Source: Devosia ureilytica (GTDB lineage: Bacteria > Pseudomonadota > Alphaproteobacteria > Rhizobiales > Devosiaceae). From it: a DNA stretch of 64,000 nt. Of this stretch, positions 17,959 through 26,742 are shown in pieces. Both the position numbers and the translations under genes were made by a program. How positions within the stretch are numbered: position 1 is the stretch's first letter; each line of letters opens with the position of its first letter. The stretch lies in NCBI RefSeq assembly GCF_024273195.1, contig NZ_JAMZCU010000004.1, positions 124,001 to 188,000 of the forward strand, in the 5' to 3' direction. Below the pieces are notes generated by a model. The model was given only the letters and a program-made list of their open reading frames with translations, ran no database searches and was not told where the DNA came from.

Positions 17959-18516
17959 GATCGTGTCTCCTTTAGAGGGTGAAAATGTGGCGGGGGTAGC
18001 GGCCAGCGCCGCATGCCGCACTGAGGCGACGCGCCTGCTCCAGCCGCGCCCGAAAGTGGAAAAGGTGGACAGGGCCTTGAGAAAGCCCAGCCTGCGGTCG
18101 CAGATGGCGTTGATGACCGACGCCGCGTTCGCCCGTTTGGCGGCGCCGACGGTCAGCGGCCCGACCCGCCCATCGACAACGACGCCCAGTGCCGCCTGCA
18201 GGGTTCGCACAGCCCGGTCCGGCCCGGAATTGACCGCATAGTCGAAGACCGCGAGATCCATGCCAGTGGGCAGGTCCTCGGCCCGGCAGAGGCTCCAGTA
18301 GAGCGCCCGATAGATCTGGCCGGCCTCGCCATGCGTCATCTCACGCACGGCCGATTTGGGCAGGTCCCACCAGGGCGTAACATTGCGCCAGCGGGCCAGC
18401 GTCTTGCGGGTAATGCCCATGTTCGTCGCCCCACCGGGGTCCGCAGGATGGTCGACATAGCCGCCCTCATGCCGCAGCACATGGGCAAGGCAGACTTCAA
18501 ACCGAGACTCATTCAT
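17773..18516 (-). CDS. GTA-associated GH108 muramidase, in frame with a holin-like C-terminus
   Basis: The frame from ATG 18516 gives 247 residues. The N-terminal part is a glycoside-hydrolase-108 endolysin: catalytic Glu17 in LRHEGGYVDHPADPGGATN, then a PG_binding_3-like region (ALGVVVDGRVGPLTVGAAK) and a helical end near residue 185. With no intervening stop, it continues into a 61-residue membrane segment that has its own ribosome-binding site (separate entry). The start overlaps the stop of the tail-tip gene by 8 bp. The enzyme would cut peptidoglycan for particle release. Whether a 247-residue fusion is made in addition to a free holin is not decidable from sequence. Confidence 0.8.
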   Translation of the reverse strand: MNESRFEVCLAHVLRHEGGYVDHPADPGGATNMGITRKTLARWRNVTPWWDLPKSAVREMTHGEAGQIYRALYWSLCRAEDLPTGMDLAVFDYAVNSGPDRAVRTLQAALGVVVDGRVGPLTVGAAKRANAASVINAICDRRLGFLKALSTFSTFGRGWSRRVASVRHAALAATPATFSPSKGDTIMDVLSGYKTYIVATFMLLAGLAQMLGVDLPSLETSSAGNLMLEALAILFLRRGLKGDIGKA

Positions 18517-21500
18517 CCAAAGCCCCCATTGCGGCATGTCCGGCCCCAAGCACCAGGCTGATCTGGCGCACCGTGAAGTCAAATACTGGCGCCGGACCGC
18601 CAAAATCTGCCGTCTGGTCGGCGAGGCCATAGCTGGCCACGGGCACCGCGGTTTCGATGGTGCGCCGCACGATCCCGGCGTCGAAAATTTCGACCCGCCA
18701 GGATTCGGGGACATGCTCCAGCATGGGTTCAGCAACGCCCCAGCCATCGGCGTCGGTCCGACTACGGCGGGTCCAGTGCAGCGCGATTGCGCCATCAGCC
18801 TGCCTCATGGCTTGCAGATGAACCGGCGCCAGCGGCAATGCCGGGCCGAGGCCGAGCGACACCGTCTCCATCAGCCCCGACGCCTGTCCGGCCGAAAACC
18901 GCAAGGATCGGCTTTCCCCGATCCAGTGCGTATCAATCGGTAGAATTGCGACGCGCGCATCGAGCACGACAACGCGTCGGCCTGCTGACACCGACCCCAT
19001 GGCTGCGTCCGACCCCTCCAGCCCACGCAACAACTGCGTCAGCCGGTATTGACCGGGCCCGATGAGTTCGGCTTGGGCAAAGCCGATCACTTCCCAGTCA
19101 CCGGCATCGGTTTGGACGGCAATGCGATTGCTGCCCGCCAGCGCTGAAAGGGTATCGACATCAGCCAGATGCCCGGCACCAAGGTTGATCTCAAGCCCCG
19201 CCCCCCGATCCCACCGCGACAGGGGACCGGGCGCAAAGGCGGTCAGCACGTCTCCGAAAACCGCCGGACGCACCAGGCTGGCCAGGATCGATCCGCTGGC
19301 CTCGTCGCTGACCCGCACCAGTCCCGGCCACGGATCGGCATAAGCGCCGACCACCAGTCGGCTTCGGCCAGGGTCCGTTGGCAACGGCGGCAGGTGCGCG
19401 ATGATCGACAGCGGAACCACCGGCGGCACTGGCACGCCAGCGCTACCCCGTGGCCGATCCACGCCGGTCGCAACAGCATCGCCACGCACCACGGCACCGG
19501 CAGTCACCCTGCGCACCGAACCATCGCGAATTTCCGAAATCTCGAACGGGCCTTCCGCTACATCTGGCAAAGCAATCCGGTCTCCCGGCTCCAGCGCAAT
19601 CGCATTAGGCGGCAGGGCAAATTCAACCCGGTCGCCACTGGCCGCGCGCAGGTCCAGCAGGCGTTCCGCAGCCAGCCGGGCCGAGGGTCCATCCAGCACC
19701 AGCGGCAGGTTCTCGGACACCAGCGGGCCGTTGCCGGGTCGTAATGCCATCGACGTCGCTGCCAGATAATCACGCTCGCGATCAAAATGCCCAAGGCTGA
19801 GCCGGCCCGGCTTTTCCGCTGCATCGCCGCGCCGCCGCGACAGTACCGGCGCATCCACTTCGGCCAAGAAGTCCGGCTCCAGCGTCAGCGCCACACCGGG
19901 GCCTTGTACCACCCCGACCAGTGCGCCATTTCTGGCGGCCAGCCGCTGCCCGGTCATTTCGAGGATTGGCTCGATGACGTCGCGCGCGGATCCCGGCCCG
20001 GACACTGTCAGCCCCCCGATCAGCGGGGCGGCGGACGCTGCAAAAACCGAACAGCCATGTTCCCCGGCAAGCGCCGATGCCAGTTCGTCGCTGGCCATGG
20101 CCCCCAACCGGCCGGTCAGCCAGTGACCGGTGCGATGGTTGGCGCCATCGGCCCAGACCGCTGTCAGCGCGGGAAAGGCCGGGAATGGCCGGGCATCCCA
20201 GGTCCAGCAGTAAAGTCGCTCGGGGTCCACCATGCCCGACGGATTTTTCGCCGGATTAGTCCAGTGCTTGACGTGTGCGCGCAGCACTTGCCGCTGGATA
20301 AGCCCATCCGGCGTGCCGCTGGAAAAATACGGACGGCCATCCTCGGCGCTCTTTTCATCCCCAAATATGTTGGGCTGGTTGGCGCCCTTGTTGACCGCGC
20401 CACAGCCGACTTCCGTTAGCCACACTGGTTTCGAGCCCGGCACCCAGGCCGTGGGCGTGCTGCTGCGCACCCCGTCAGGCCGGTCGAAATGCTGTTCACT
20501 CCAGAACGAGGCGATATCCTTGACCCGCCAGACCCAGGGCTCCCCATGGGCGCCATCGGTGATCGGCGTACGGATTTGCGCTCGGCGGTCGGCGTCACTG
20601 GCATAATACCAGTCAAACCCCTCCCCCGCCTCGATATTGTCCGCCAGATAGTCGAGGTCATATCCATTGCGCGACAGTGCTAGATCGGCATGCGCCTCGC
20701 CATCGCGCCAATCGGCCAAGGGCATGTAATTGTCGATGCCCACGGCATCGATGTCGTCCGAGGCCCAGAGCGGATCAAGGTGAAAGTACTTCCCTCCGCC
20801 GACCCGACAGCCCGAATATTCGCTCCAGTCCGCCGCATAGGTGAGCTTGGTCGTCGGCCCCACCACCGCCCGCATATCCGCCGCCAGTTCCACCAGCGCC
20901 GCGACAAAGGGGAAGCTATTGCTCGCCCCACGCACCTTGGTCAGCCCCACCATTTCCGAACCGATCAGCAGCGCATCAACGCCACCTGCCGTCACCGCCA
21001 GATTGGCGTAATGCAGCATCATCGTCCGGTATCCGGGCACGAAATCAGCAACTTGCGCGGCCGCCGCCACAGTCCCATCGGGCGACCCCGGTTGGCCCGG
21101 CGCGGGGTGGCATGTCAGCCGACCGCGCCATGGATAGACCGCCTGTTCAGCGCCGCCATAGGGGTCGGACAGGTCATTGTCCTGCGGCACATCCATGAGC
21201 ACGAACGGATAGAGCGTCACCTTGAGGCCGCGCGCCTTGAGATCGGCAATGGCCGCCAGCACCGCTGAGTCGGATGGTGTGCCACCATAGGCCGGGCCGC
21301 CACTATGGCTCGACACAACCGTAGCAGTGCCGCGCCCGATCCCGGCCACGCTCCAGATGGTCCCTTCGACCGTCCTTGTGGTGCCTTCGACGCGCGGGCC
21401 AAGACTGCATTGGCCGCATCGCAAGTCATCGCCGAACCAGCTGACCACCAGGGCCACATGTTCGAGGTTGGGGCACAGCGCCTGCAGCTCATCCATGGAG

Positions 21501-22252
21501 CAGGACCAGTCGCTTTGCCCGGCCCCCTGGTGCGCGTTTTCACTGACCCCATATCCCGGCCCCAACACTCGCACGCGCGGCACCGGGTCGTAGCCGAACT
21601 CGGTCGCGCCGGGAATAATTGTGACCGCCCGGATGGACGGCTCCAAGTCGCCCACCACGCGGCACAATTCCGCTGACAATTGCGGAATGCGATTGCCGAA
21701 GCGGCTGAGCGGCAGGTTTTCGACGACCAGGTAGCAAAGTCCCCGATAGGCCGGCGCATTGCCCACGCCCTGGATCGCCTCGATCAGGCTATCGGGCAGT
21801 TGGTCTTCGTCCCCGTGGTAAAAGCGCAGATTAAGGCCACGGGTATCCAGCAATTGTCCGTCGGCCCAGATGCGTCCCAGCCGCGCCACGCGCCCTTCGC
21901 AAAAACCGACGGCGAAGCTGGCGAGCACTTCCTCGGGCTGCTCCGGCTCCGGGCCGCCGAAGCCTTTCGAGCCCGCTGTATCGCTGACATGCCGCACCAA
22001 TTCGCGCGCCCAGATGATATTTCCGGCCAGCCTCCCCCAGCCATAAAGCCGCGGCACCCCCAGTCCCTCGGCGGATGATCCGAGGCGCACATCAAACAGC
22101 GGCGCCTCGGCTTTTTTGCCGCCGCCAAACAGCCAGCCATCGACAGCGCTACCCGCCAAGGCTCCCAGCGCCCGCCCGACAGTTGCGCCAATGGGACCGC
22201 CCACCACGCCACCAACAAACTGCCCCGCCACCGAAAGCGCCAGTGTCGCCAT
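18509..22252 (-). CDS. GTA tail-tip/host-specificity protein (gp15 type)
   Basis: A 1247-residue protein, the size expected for the RcGTA gp15 'megatron' hub/tip protein. The N-terminus is a glycine-rich hydrophobic stretch (GQFVGGVVGGPIGATVGRAL). A large central glycoside-hydrolase/TIM-barrel-like part follows (LIGSEMVGLTKVRG, AVGIDNYMPLADW, WLTEVGCGAVNKGANQP). The C-terminal half contains the phage tail repeats of this family (FDRERDYLAAT, LLRGLEGSDAAMGS). It forms the baseplate tip that contacts recipient cells. It is last of the structural genes, 67 bp after gp14, and overlaps the endolysin gene. Confidence 0.93.
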   Translation of the reverse strand: MATLALSVAGQFVGGVVGGPIGATVGRALGALAGSAVDGWLFGGGKKAEAPLFDVRLGSSAEGLGVPRLYGWGRLAGNIIWARELVRHVSDTAGSKGFGGPEPEQPEEVLASFAVGFCEGRVARLGRIWADGQLLDTRGLNLRFYHGDEDQLPDSLIEAIQGVGNAPAYRGLCYLVVENLPLSRFGNRIPQLSAELCRVVGDLEPSIRAVTIIPGATEFGYDPVPRVRVLGPGYGVSENAHQGAGQSDWSCSMDELQALCPNLEHVALVVSWFGDDLRCGQCSLGPRVEGTTRTVEGTIWSVAGIGRGTATVVSSHSGGPAYGGTPSDSAVLAAIADLKARGLKVTLYPFVLMDVPQDNDLSDPYGGAEQAVYPWRGRLTCHPAPGQPGSPDGTVAAAAQVADFVPGYRTMMLHYANLAVTAGGVDALLIGSEMVGLTKVRGASNSFPFVAALVELAADMRAVVGPTTKLTYAADWSEYSGCRVGGGKYFHLDPLWASDDIDAVGIDNYMPLADWRDGEAHADLALSRNGYDLDYLADNIEAGEGFDWYYASDADRRAQIRTPITDGAHGEPWVWRVKDIASFWSEQHFDRPDGVRSSTPTAWVPGSKPVWLTEVGCGAVNKGANQPNIFGDEKSAEDGRPYFSSGTPDGLIQRQVLRAHVKHWTNPAKNPSGMVDPERLYCWTWDARPFPAFPALTAVWADGANHRTGHWLTGRLGAMASDELASALAGEHGCSVFAASAAPLIGGLTVSGPGSARDVIEPILEMTGQRLAARNGALVGVVQGPGVALTLEPDFLAEVDAPVLSRRRGDAAEKPGRLSLGHFDRERDYLAATSMALRPGNGPLVSENLPLVLDGPSARLAAERLLDLRAASGDRVEFALPPNAIALEPGDRIALPDVAEGPFEISEIRDGSVRRVTAGAVVRGDAVATGVDRPRGSAGVPVPPVVPLSIIAHLPPLPTDPGRSRLVVGAYADPWPGLVRVSDEASGSILASLVRPAVFGDVLTAFAPGPLSRWDRGAGLEINLGAGHLADVDTLSALAGSNRIAVQTDAGDWEVIGFAQAELIGPGQYRLTQLLRGLEGSDAAMGSVSAGRRVVVLDARVAILPIDTHWIGESRSLRFSAGQASGLMETVSLGLGPALPLAPVHLQAMRQADGAIALHWTRRSRTDADGWGVAEPMLEHVPESWRVEIFDAGIVRRTIETAVPVASYGLADQTADFGGPAPVFDFTVRQISLVLGAGHAAMGALDE

Positions 22253-22319
22253 GCTTTTTGATCCTTGGAGTTCGTGTGTCAGGCGCGCCGCGCCGGATGA
22301 GGCGGAAGTTCAGGCAGCC

Positions 22320-22748
22320 TCAAGAGCTCGCTGCAGGAAACCGATACCGGCCACTGACCCGCTTGGCCCAGCCGGGCGTCATATTCGCCTCCACCACGCC
22401 CAGATGCTCCTGGGCATGGATGAACCGCGATTCCGAAACCATGATCCCGCAATGGCGGGGTTCGTCGAGCCCGCCCAGCCGGAACAGCACGACCTGCCCC
22501 GCCGCAAGGGTCCCCGTCTCTGCACTCAGAAAACGCTCCGCCGCCAAGCGCAGCGCCTCGGGATTGTCGTCGGCGCGCATATCCGCCCGATAGGCAGGCA
22601 CGGCCGCAGGTTCCGCGCCGTACAATGTCCGCCACACGCCCCGCAGCAAGCCCAGGCAGTCGCATCCGGCGCCTGGCCTCGAAGCCCGGTGCCGATAGGG
22701 CGTGCCCAACCATGCCCGCGCTGCCAAGACCACACGGTCCGGGCTCAT
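22320..22748 (-). CDS. GTA cell-wall peptidase, NlpC/P60 type (gp14 type)
   Basis: A 142-residue cysteine peptidase: catalytic Cys31 in GAGCDCLGLLRGVW, the conserved His in RHCGIMVSESRFIHA and a later FIHA/HLG segment. It would act in the tail to cleave the peptide cross-links of recipient murein during DNA entry. The start codon overlaps the gp13 stop (ATGA). The frame is open further upstream but that would lie wholly inside gp13. Confidence 0.92.
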   Translation of the reverse strand: MSPDRVVLAARAWLGTPYRHRASRPGAGCDCLGLLRGVWRTLYGAEPAAVPAYRADMRADDNPEALRLAAERFLSAETGTLAAGQVVLFRLGGLDEPRHCGIMVSESRFIHAQEHLGVVEANMTPGWAKRVSGRYRFPAASS

Positions 22749-23635
22749 GGCACCACCGCCCGTCCGTCCATGGCGTCGCCACTGCGCGGATGGCGCAGCA
22801 CATAGTCGCTGCCCGGAATATGCGGAAAGCCGCGAAAACTGGCGGTATTGCCGAACCTGGATTTGCAGGTGGCAAAGCGGCGATCGCACCCAACAGTGAT
22901 CTCCAGGCTGTCGCCCACCTCGACCCATTCGCCGATCCGGTTGGCGAAGCCCAGCAGATCGCCCTCGGGCTCGCGCCGATGCGTCAGCACCGCATCGTGC
23001 AATCCGTCCCGCCTGCCGCTCGACCAAAGTCCGACGCCAAAACTGAACCAGTCCTCCTCAAAGCCCGTCAGCCCGCTCACCCGCAGGTGGAAGGCATCGA
23101 TGATCGCAGTGACCAGAGCAGTGCCCCGGTGTGCCGGCAGATCGAGGTCCACCCTACACCGCGCATCGCCCACCTGGGCATCGCACAGGCCCTGATAGAC
23201 CCGACCGCGCGTCACATTGAGCGCCTGCTGCGGCGAGCGCAGTTCGGCCCGGAACACCCCGTCCTCGCGTACGATTTCGCCAATCGTATCGACGCGCAGC
23301 AGCACCCGCTGCTCCGGCGCCGCCCAGTTCACCAGCCAGCTTTCCACCTGCGCGCCGTCATAGCGGCCGAGCAGAATGTCATCCTCGCTGATTGCTGCGC
23401 TATCAAGCACGCCGAGCACCTCGCCGGTCTCCACCTGCTGGCCCAGCCGCACAGGAACCTCGCCACCATCGAGGCCAAAGGTCGGCACGCACTCCGTGCC
23501 CTCAATCGGTACGGCCCGGTCATGATCGGTGAACCCCAGCGTCACGCCATCGCTGCGCAGCACGCGCCAGCAGTGCGCCGTGGTGGTTTCACCCTGCTCA
23601 AGATGTGCGGCAAGGGACGGTGGAAGCGTCCTCAT
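22745..23635 (-). CDS. GTA baseplate hub protein (gp13 type, DUF2163)
   Basis: A 296-residue protein beginning LPPSLAAHLEQGETTTAHCW, the typical DUF2163 start (tail protein that begins by binding the tail tube end), with a C-terminal phage_BR0599-like part. Four cysteines stand out as two pairs, in CDAQVGDARC and CDRRFATC; corresponding cysteines in RcGTA are thought to hold an iron-sulfur centre. ATGA-type overlaps with both gp12 and gp14 show tight translational coupling. Confidence 0.92.
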   Translation of the reverse strand: MRTLPPSLAAHLEQGETTTAHCWRVLRSDGVTLGFTDHDRAVPIEGTECVPTFGLDGGEVPVRLGQQVETGEVLGVLDSAAISEDDILLGRYDGAQVESWLVNWAAPEQRVLLRVDTIGEIVREDGVFRAELRSPQQALNVTRGRVYQGLCDAQVGDARCRVDLDLPAHRGTALVTAIIDAFHLRVSGLTGFEEDWFSFGVGLWSSGRRDGLHDAVLTHRREPEGDLLGFANRIGEWVEVGDSLEITVGCDRRFATCKSRFGNTASFRGFPHIPGSDYVLRHPRSGDAMDGRAVVP

Positions 23636-24252
23636 GGAATAATCTCCATCAGTGGAATGCTGGGCGCCTCCGCCCCGTCGAAGCCGGTGAGTTCGATATC
23701 GAGCCGGTCGGTGTCGAAGCGCACCGGCACGTCGAACAGGAACCCCGCCGTTACCGCTTCCCCGTCAACGGGCGCGCTGTCGAAGCCGATCACTCCCGTG
23801 GTGACGTCCACAGTCCACCCGCCGACCAGTTCCACTCCGCCCAACGCCACCCGCACACTGCCGGCGACCGGCTTGGCAATGGTGCGAACATAGGGGTCGA
23901 ACGCCGCGCCATAGGTCTTTACCAGTTGGAACTGTGTACGTGTCCCATCGCCCGTCCCGAGCACCTGGTCGGTTGGCAATGGCACCGCGTCACCGGAGGA
24001 ATTGTCCAGCCCGTCCCGCCACAGAAACCCGTGCAAACGCCCGCGCCGCTCCTCGAAAAACGCCAATACCGCCTGCATGTCGGCCCGCGATTTTACGCCA
24101 TAGCCTGCATTGTAGCGCCGCCGCGAATGCGCCCAGCGCCCATTGCGCTTCTCGCCACCGCCCGCCAGCGTCGTCACTTCGGTCCGTCGCTCCGGCCCAC
24201 CCCGCGCCCCCAGCGCGATATCGAGCGGAAACCGGGTGTGATGAAATGTCAT
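23632..24252 (-). CDS. GTA distal tail protein (gp12 type, DUF2460)
   Basis: A 206-residue protein with the DUF2460 pattern: FHHTRFPLDIALGARGGPER near the start, RYNAGYGVKSRADMQAVLAF and GFLWRDGLDNSSGD in the middle, and FDVPVRFDTDRLDIEL near the end. It forms the ring at the distal end of the tail tube. It overlaps gp13 by 4 bp; an 86-bp gap with a short repeat separates it from gp11. Confidence 0.92.
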   Translation of the reverse strand: MTFHHTRFPLDIALGARGGPERRTEVTTLAGGGEKRNGRWAHSRRRYNAGYGVKSRADMQAVLAFFEERRGRLHGFLWRDGLDNSSGDAVPLPTDQVLGTGDGTRTQFQLVKTYGAAFDPYVRTIAKPVAGSVRVALGGVELVGGWTVDVTTGVIGFDSAPVDGEAVTAGFLFDVPVRFDTDRLDIELTGFDGAEAPSIPLMEIIP

Positions 24253-24280
24253 TTTTGGGATCTCTCGTTTTGGCCCTTGG

Positions 24281-24303
24281 GTACGTGAGCACCGGAAGCG
24301 CAG
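24281..24303. repeat. Short dispersed repeat, family B, copy 1
   Basis: GTACGTGAGCACCGGAAGCG followed by CAG matches units at 27411-27431 and, more weakly, 39691-39711. It sits in the 86-bp gap between gp12 and gp11. Confidence 0.55.
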
Positions 24304-24338
24304 AACCCCGCCGCTTGCAGGCCGGCATCACCTGAATA

Positions 24339-24887
24339 TCAAGCGCTGCGGGAGCCCCGCCGCACCGCTCGCAGAAGCATCGCGCTGACCTCTGCCTCGC
24401 TCGCCGCAAAGCTGCGCGCATCGCTGGCCGTCACGTTGAATGTCACATTCACAGCGCCGCCGCCCCCGGCGACGCCCAGCCGTCCGTCGGCGCCGCGCTG
24501 CAGCGGCATGATCGCTTCCGGTCCGGCCTCACCGGCCAGCCCCATCCCCCGACCCAGCGGGAAATAGCTGGGCGAAGCGATTACCCCGCCCTTGGCGAAG
24601 GGCGTTACACCGCCCAAGGCCGGATTGGTGGCCGTGAACAGGTTCTCCACCAGCCCGCCCACCAGCGTCCCCAGCGGCTTGAACGCGGCTTTAAGCGCAA
24701 TATCGGCGAAGGCCCCGGCAATATCGCTCAGCACCGAACGGAACGACTTTCCGTCCATCACCGCGCCACGAAAGGCCCGGCTCACCGAGTTCGCCACGCC
24801 GTCAGCCAAGTCCTCAATGCGCCCCAGCTCCACCGACACATCGCTCAGTTGATCGCGAAGATCCTCGCCAAAAAGATCACCGGCCAT
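24339..24887 (-). CDS. GTA tape-measure-like tail protein (gp11 type)
   Basis: A 182-residue protein: helical N-terminus (LGRIEDLADGVANSVSRAFR), a hydrophobic central helix (FADIALKAAFKPLGTLVGGL) and the family signature GGVIASPSYFPLGRGMGLAG with GEAGPEAIMPLQR. The length implies a short tail, as in other GTAs. It overlaps gp10.1 by 11 bp. The protein probably sets tail length and may help deliver DNA. Confidence 0.88.
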   Translation of the reverse strand: MAGDLFGEDLRDQLSDVSVELGRIEDLADGVANSVSRAFRGAVMDGKSFRSVLSDIAGAFADIALKAAFKPLGTLVGGLVENLFTATNPALGGVTPFAKGGVIASPSYFPLGRGMGLAGEAGPEAIMPLQRGADGRLGVAGGGGAVNVTFNVTASDARSFAASEAEVSAMLLRAVRRGSRSA

Positions 24888-25068
24888 CAGGAAACCGCTC
24901 CATCAAATCTTGCAAATCGCGCCGCTCCAGAGGCCCGATCCGATCCCCAACAAGCGCTCCCCAGGCAGAAGCCAGTTCGCGCGGCGTCATCGCCCAGAAG
25001 TCCCGCGGCGGCAGCCGCAGCACCCCGAGCCCAAAGCCCATTGCGTCTTTCCAGGGAAAGGGCCTCAT
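24877..25068 (-). CDS. GTA tail assembly chaperone (gp10.1 type, DUF2376)
   Basis: A 63-residue protein matching the short rcc01693/DUF2376 family: PWKDAMGFGLGVLRLPPRDF, then WAMTPRELASAW and DLQDLMERFPDG. It overlaps both neighbours (4 bp with gp10, 11 bp with gp11), an arrangement often seen for tail chaperones ahead of the tape measure gene. Confidence 0.87.
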   Translation of the reverse strand: MRPFPWKDAMGFGLGVLRLPPRDFWAMTPRELASAWGALVGDRIGPLERRDLQDLMERFPDGR

Positions 25069-25379
25069 GCCGGCTCCCCGAAGGTTGCCCTGAGCAGCCG
25101 CACGGCGATTTCCGCTGCCCCGCGCAAACCACCCTCGACGCTCATCCGCGCCAACTCGTCATCGCTCAGGGCATTGCCGCCTCCGCGCAGCCCGGCTCCC
25201 AGAATGGCCGTCAGGTCCCGGGCCGAAATCCTGCCCTCGCCAAAGCGTTCGGTCAGACCTGCAAGATCTCCACCTCCCAGCCGCGCCTCCAGCTCCGCCA
25301 GCGCCCCCAGCGTCAGGCAAAGCGTCCGCACCTCGCCACCGATCTCGGCCGCGATCTCACCACGATGAATGTTGGTCAT
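25065..25379 (-). CDS. GTA gp10-family protein
   Basis: A 104-residue protein starting at ATG 25379 (MTNIHRGEIAAEIGGE); an in-frame TTG at 25406 would add nine residues and is less likely. The body LCLTLGALAELEARLGGGDL and AILGAGLRGGGNALSDDEL matches the GTA_gp10 family, thought to act in tail assembly. Overlaps gp10.1 by 4 bp. Confidence 0.87.
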   Translation of the reverse strand: MTNIHRGEIAAEIGGEVRTLCLTLGALAELEARLGGGDLAGLTERFGEGRISARDLTAILGAGLRGGGNALSDDELARMSVEGGLRGAAEIAVRLLRATFGEPA

Positions 25380-25416
25380 GTTTCTCTCTTTCAGAAAGGC
25401 CCCCAATGCTGCCGCG

Positions 25417-25830
25417 CTAAATCGCCACGAATGTCACTTCCCCCGCGCTTTCCAGCGCCAGGTCGAACGTCACTTCCCCTGCGTGGTCCGCCGAAAACTC
25501 CAGCGCCACGATCTGGAACGGCCCTTCCACTGTGCCGAAACTAGGCAGGATCAGCTGCCAGCTGCGGATGGTGCCTGCAAAGAACAGCGAGCGGATCGTC
25601 GCGTCCGAGCTCTGATCCTTGAACACACCGGAACCGGAAACCGAGGCGCGTTTCACCCCGCCCCCGGCCAGCAGTTCGCGCCAGCGCCCGGCACTTTCCT
25701 GGTCGGTCGTGTCGACGCTAGCCGCATTGAAGTTGAGGCTGCGCGTTCTCAAACCTGCCACTGTGATGAAACTCCCCGACCCGGTCTGGTCGAGTTTGAG
25801 AAGCATGTCCTTGCCGCTCTGGGCTGCCAT
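25417..25830 (-). CDS. GTA major tail (tube) protein (gp9 type, TP901-1 family)
   Basis: A 137-residue protein starting AAQSGKDMLLKLDQTGSGSF with the tube-protein signature AGLRTRSLNFNAASVDTTDQ and a C-terminal beta-rich part. It polymerises into the tail tube. A gap of 168 bp to gp8 upstream is filled by a large inverted-repeat element. GAGGAG precedes the ATG. Confidence 0.92.
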   Translation of the reverse strand: MAAQSGKDMLLKLDQTGSGSFITVAGLRTRSLNFNAASVDTTDQESAGRWRELLAGGGVKRASVSGSGVFKDQSSDATIRSLFFAGTIRSWQLILPSFGTVEGPFQIVALEFSADHAGEVTFDLALESAGEVTFVAI

Positions 25831-25859
25831 TTTCTGTGTTCTCCTCTGAAGTCAAGAAT

Positions 25860-25976
25860 ACCCCCACCCAGCCTCCCCCTGAGGAGGGGGAGGAGCACCT
25901 TCGCAGTCGGGCACAATCCCGTTCCAAGCACAGGTGGGACTCCTCCCCCTTCTTCAGGGGGAGGCCGGGTGGGGGT
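25860..25976. repeat. 117-bp inverted-repeat element, family A, copy 1
   Basis: The two ~36-bp arms are nearly perfect reverse complements: the left begins ACCCCCACCCAGCCTCCCCC and the right ends GGGGGAGGCCGGGTGGGGGT. Each arm is itself partly palindromic (CCTCCCCC..GGGGGAGG). The whole could fold into a long hairpin or cruciform. It occupies most of the gap between gp8 and gp9. A second copy is at 31462-31572. Confidence 0.8.
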
Positions 25977-25998
25977 CCCTGCCCTGCACCACCTGCCG

Positions 25999-26394
25999 CT
26001 ACTCGCTGAAAAACCGCAGCGTCACCGCTGCACGCGCCTGGCCGGTTGCAGTATCGATCGCCGTTTCGGTCCGCATGTGTTCGCCATGGGTTACCGTCAG
26101 GCCCACCGGCGACAGCCCTGCCAGCGCCACCGCAGTAACCCGTTCGGCGATATCGAGCGCCGCCCGCCTGCTGGGCTGGTCGCTCCAGCAATGGAGCAAC
26201 AGCCGGTGCTCCTGCCCCGGCGTCGCGTCACCATCGCGTTGCCGGATGTCGTGCCGGTCGATCACCACATAGGGCGCGGGCCTGTCGCGCGGCGGCGCGT
26301 CGAACACGCCACCAGCCCCGATCAGCGCCACCAGCGTCACGTCGGCCTCCAGGGCGACTACCAACGCCGCCTGCAAGGCTCCAATCGGATGCAT
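25999..26394 (-). CDS. GTA tail terminator-like protein (gp8 type, DUF3168)
   Basis: A 131-residue protein with the DUF3168 pattern: IGALQAALVVALEADVTLVA, then DRPAPYVVIDRHDIRQRDGD and GQEHRLLLHCWSDQPSRRAA. In siphovirus-like particles this family caps the tail tube at the head side. It starts 3 bp after the gp7 stop, in one run of tightly packed genes. Confidence 0.88.
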   Translation of the reverse strand: MHPIGALQAALVVALEADVTLVALIGAGGVFDAPPRDRPAPYVVIDRHDIRQRDGDATPGQEHRLLLHCWSDQPSRRAALDIAERVTAVALAGLSPVGLTVTHGEHMRTETAIDTATGQARAAVTLRFFSE

Positions 26395-26397
26395 GGC

Positions 26398-26742
26398 CTA
26401 CCCCGTAAAACTGGTTTCGCTACAGGCACAGCTGAGATAGGCCCGGCGCCCATTGAGATCGGCAGTGCTCACCACATCGAGATTGCGCCCGCGATAGACG
26501 ATCCGGTCCCCCGGCGAGACATCATTGCGGAACCGCAGCACCACGCTGTGGGAAATTGCCACGGCGCGCCCATCGGCGTTGGTGCCCTGGCGACCCGACA
26601 GGCTTCGCACCCGCGCCCAGAGGTTGTTCACCGGCACATAGATTCGTTCATGCCCACCTCCGCCGTCGCCGAGGCTTTCGCGCCGCTTCAATTGCACCCG
26701 GTCGGTCAGCGTGCCGATTGCGGGAATCTTGTCCCCGCTCAC
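26398..26742 (-). CDS. GTA head-tail adaptor/stopper (gp7 type)
   Basis: A 114-residue head-tail joining protein: IGTLTDRVQLKRRE near the start and VSPGDRIVYRGRNLDVVSTA near the end match the phage head-tail joining family. It overlaps gp6 by 4 bp. Confidence 0.88.
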   Translation of the reverse strand: MSGDKIPAIGTLTDRVQLKRRESLGDGGGGHERIYVPVNNLWARVRSLSGRQGTNADGRAVAISHSVVLRFRNDVSPGDRIVYRGRNLDVVSTADLNGRRAYLSCACSETSFTG

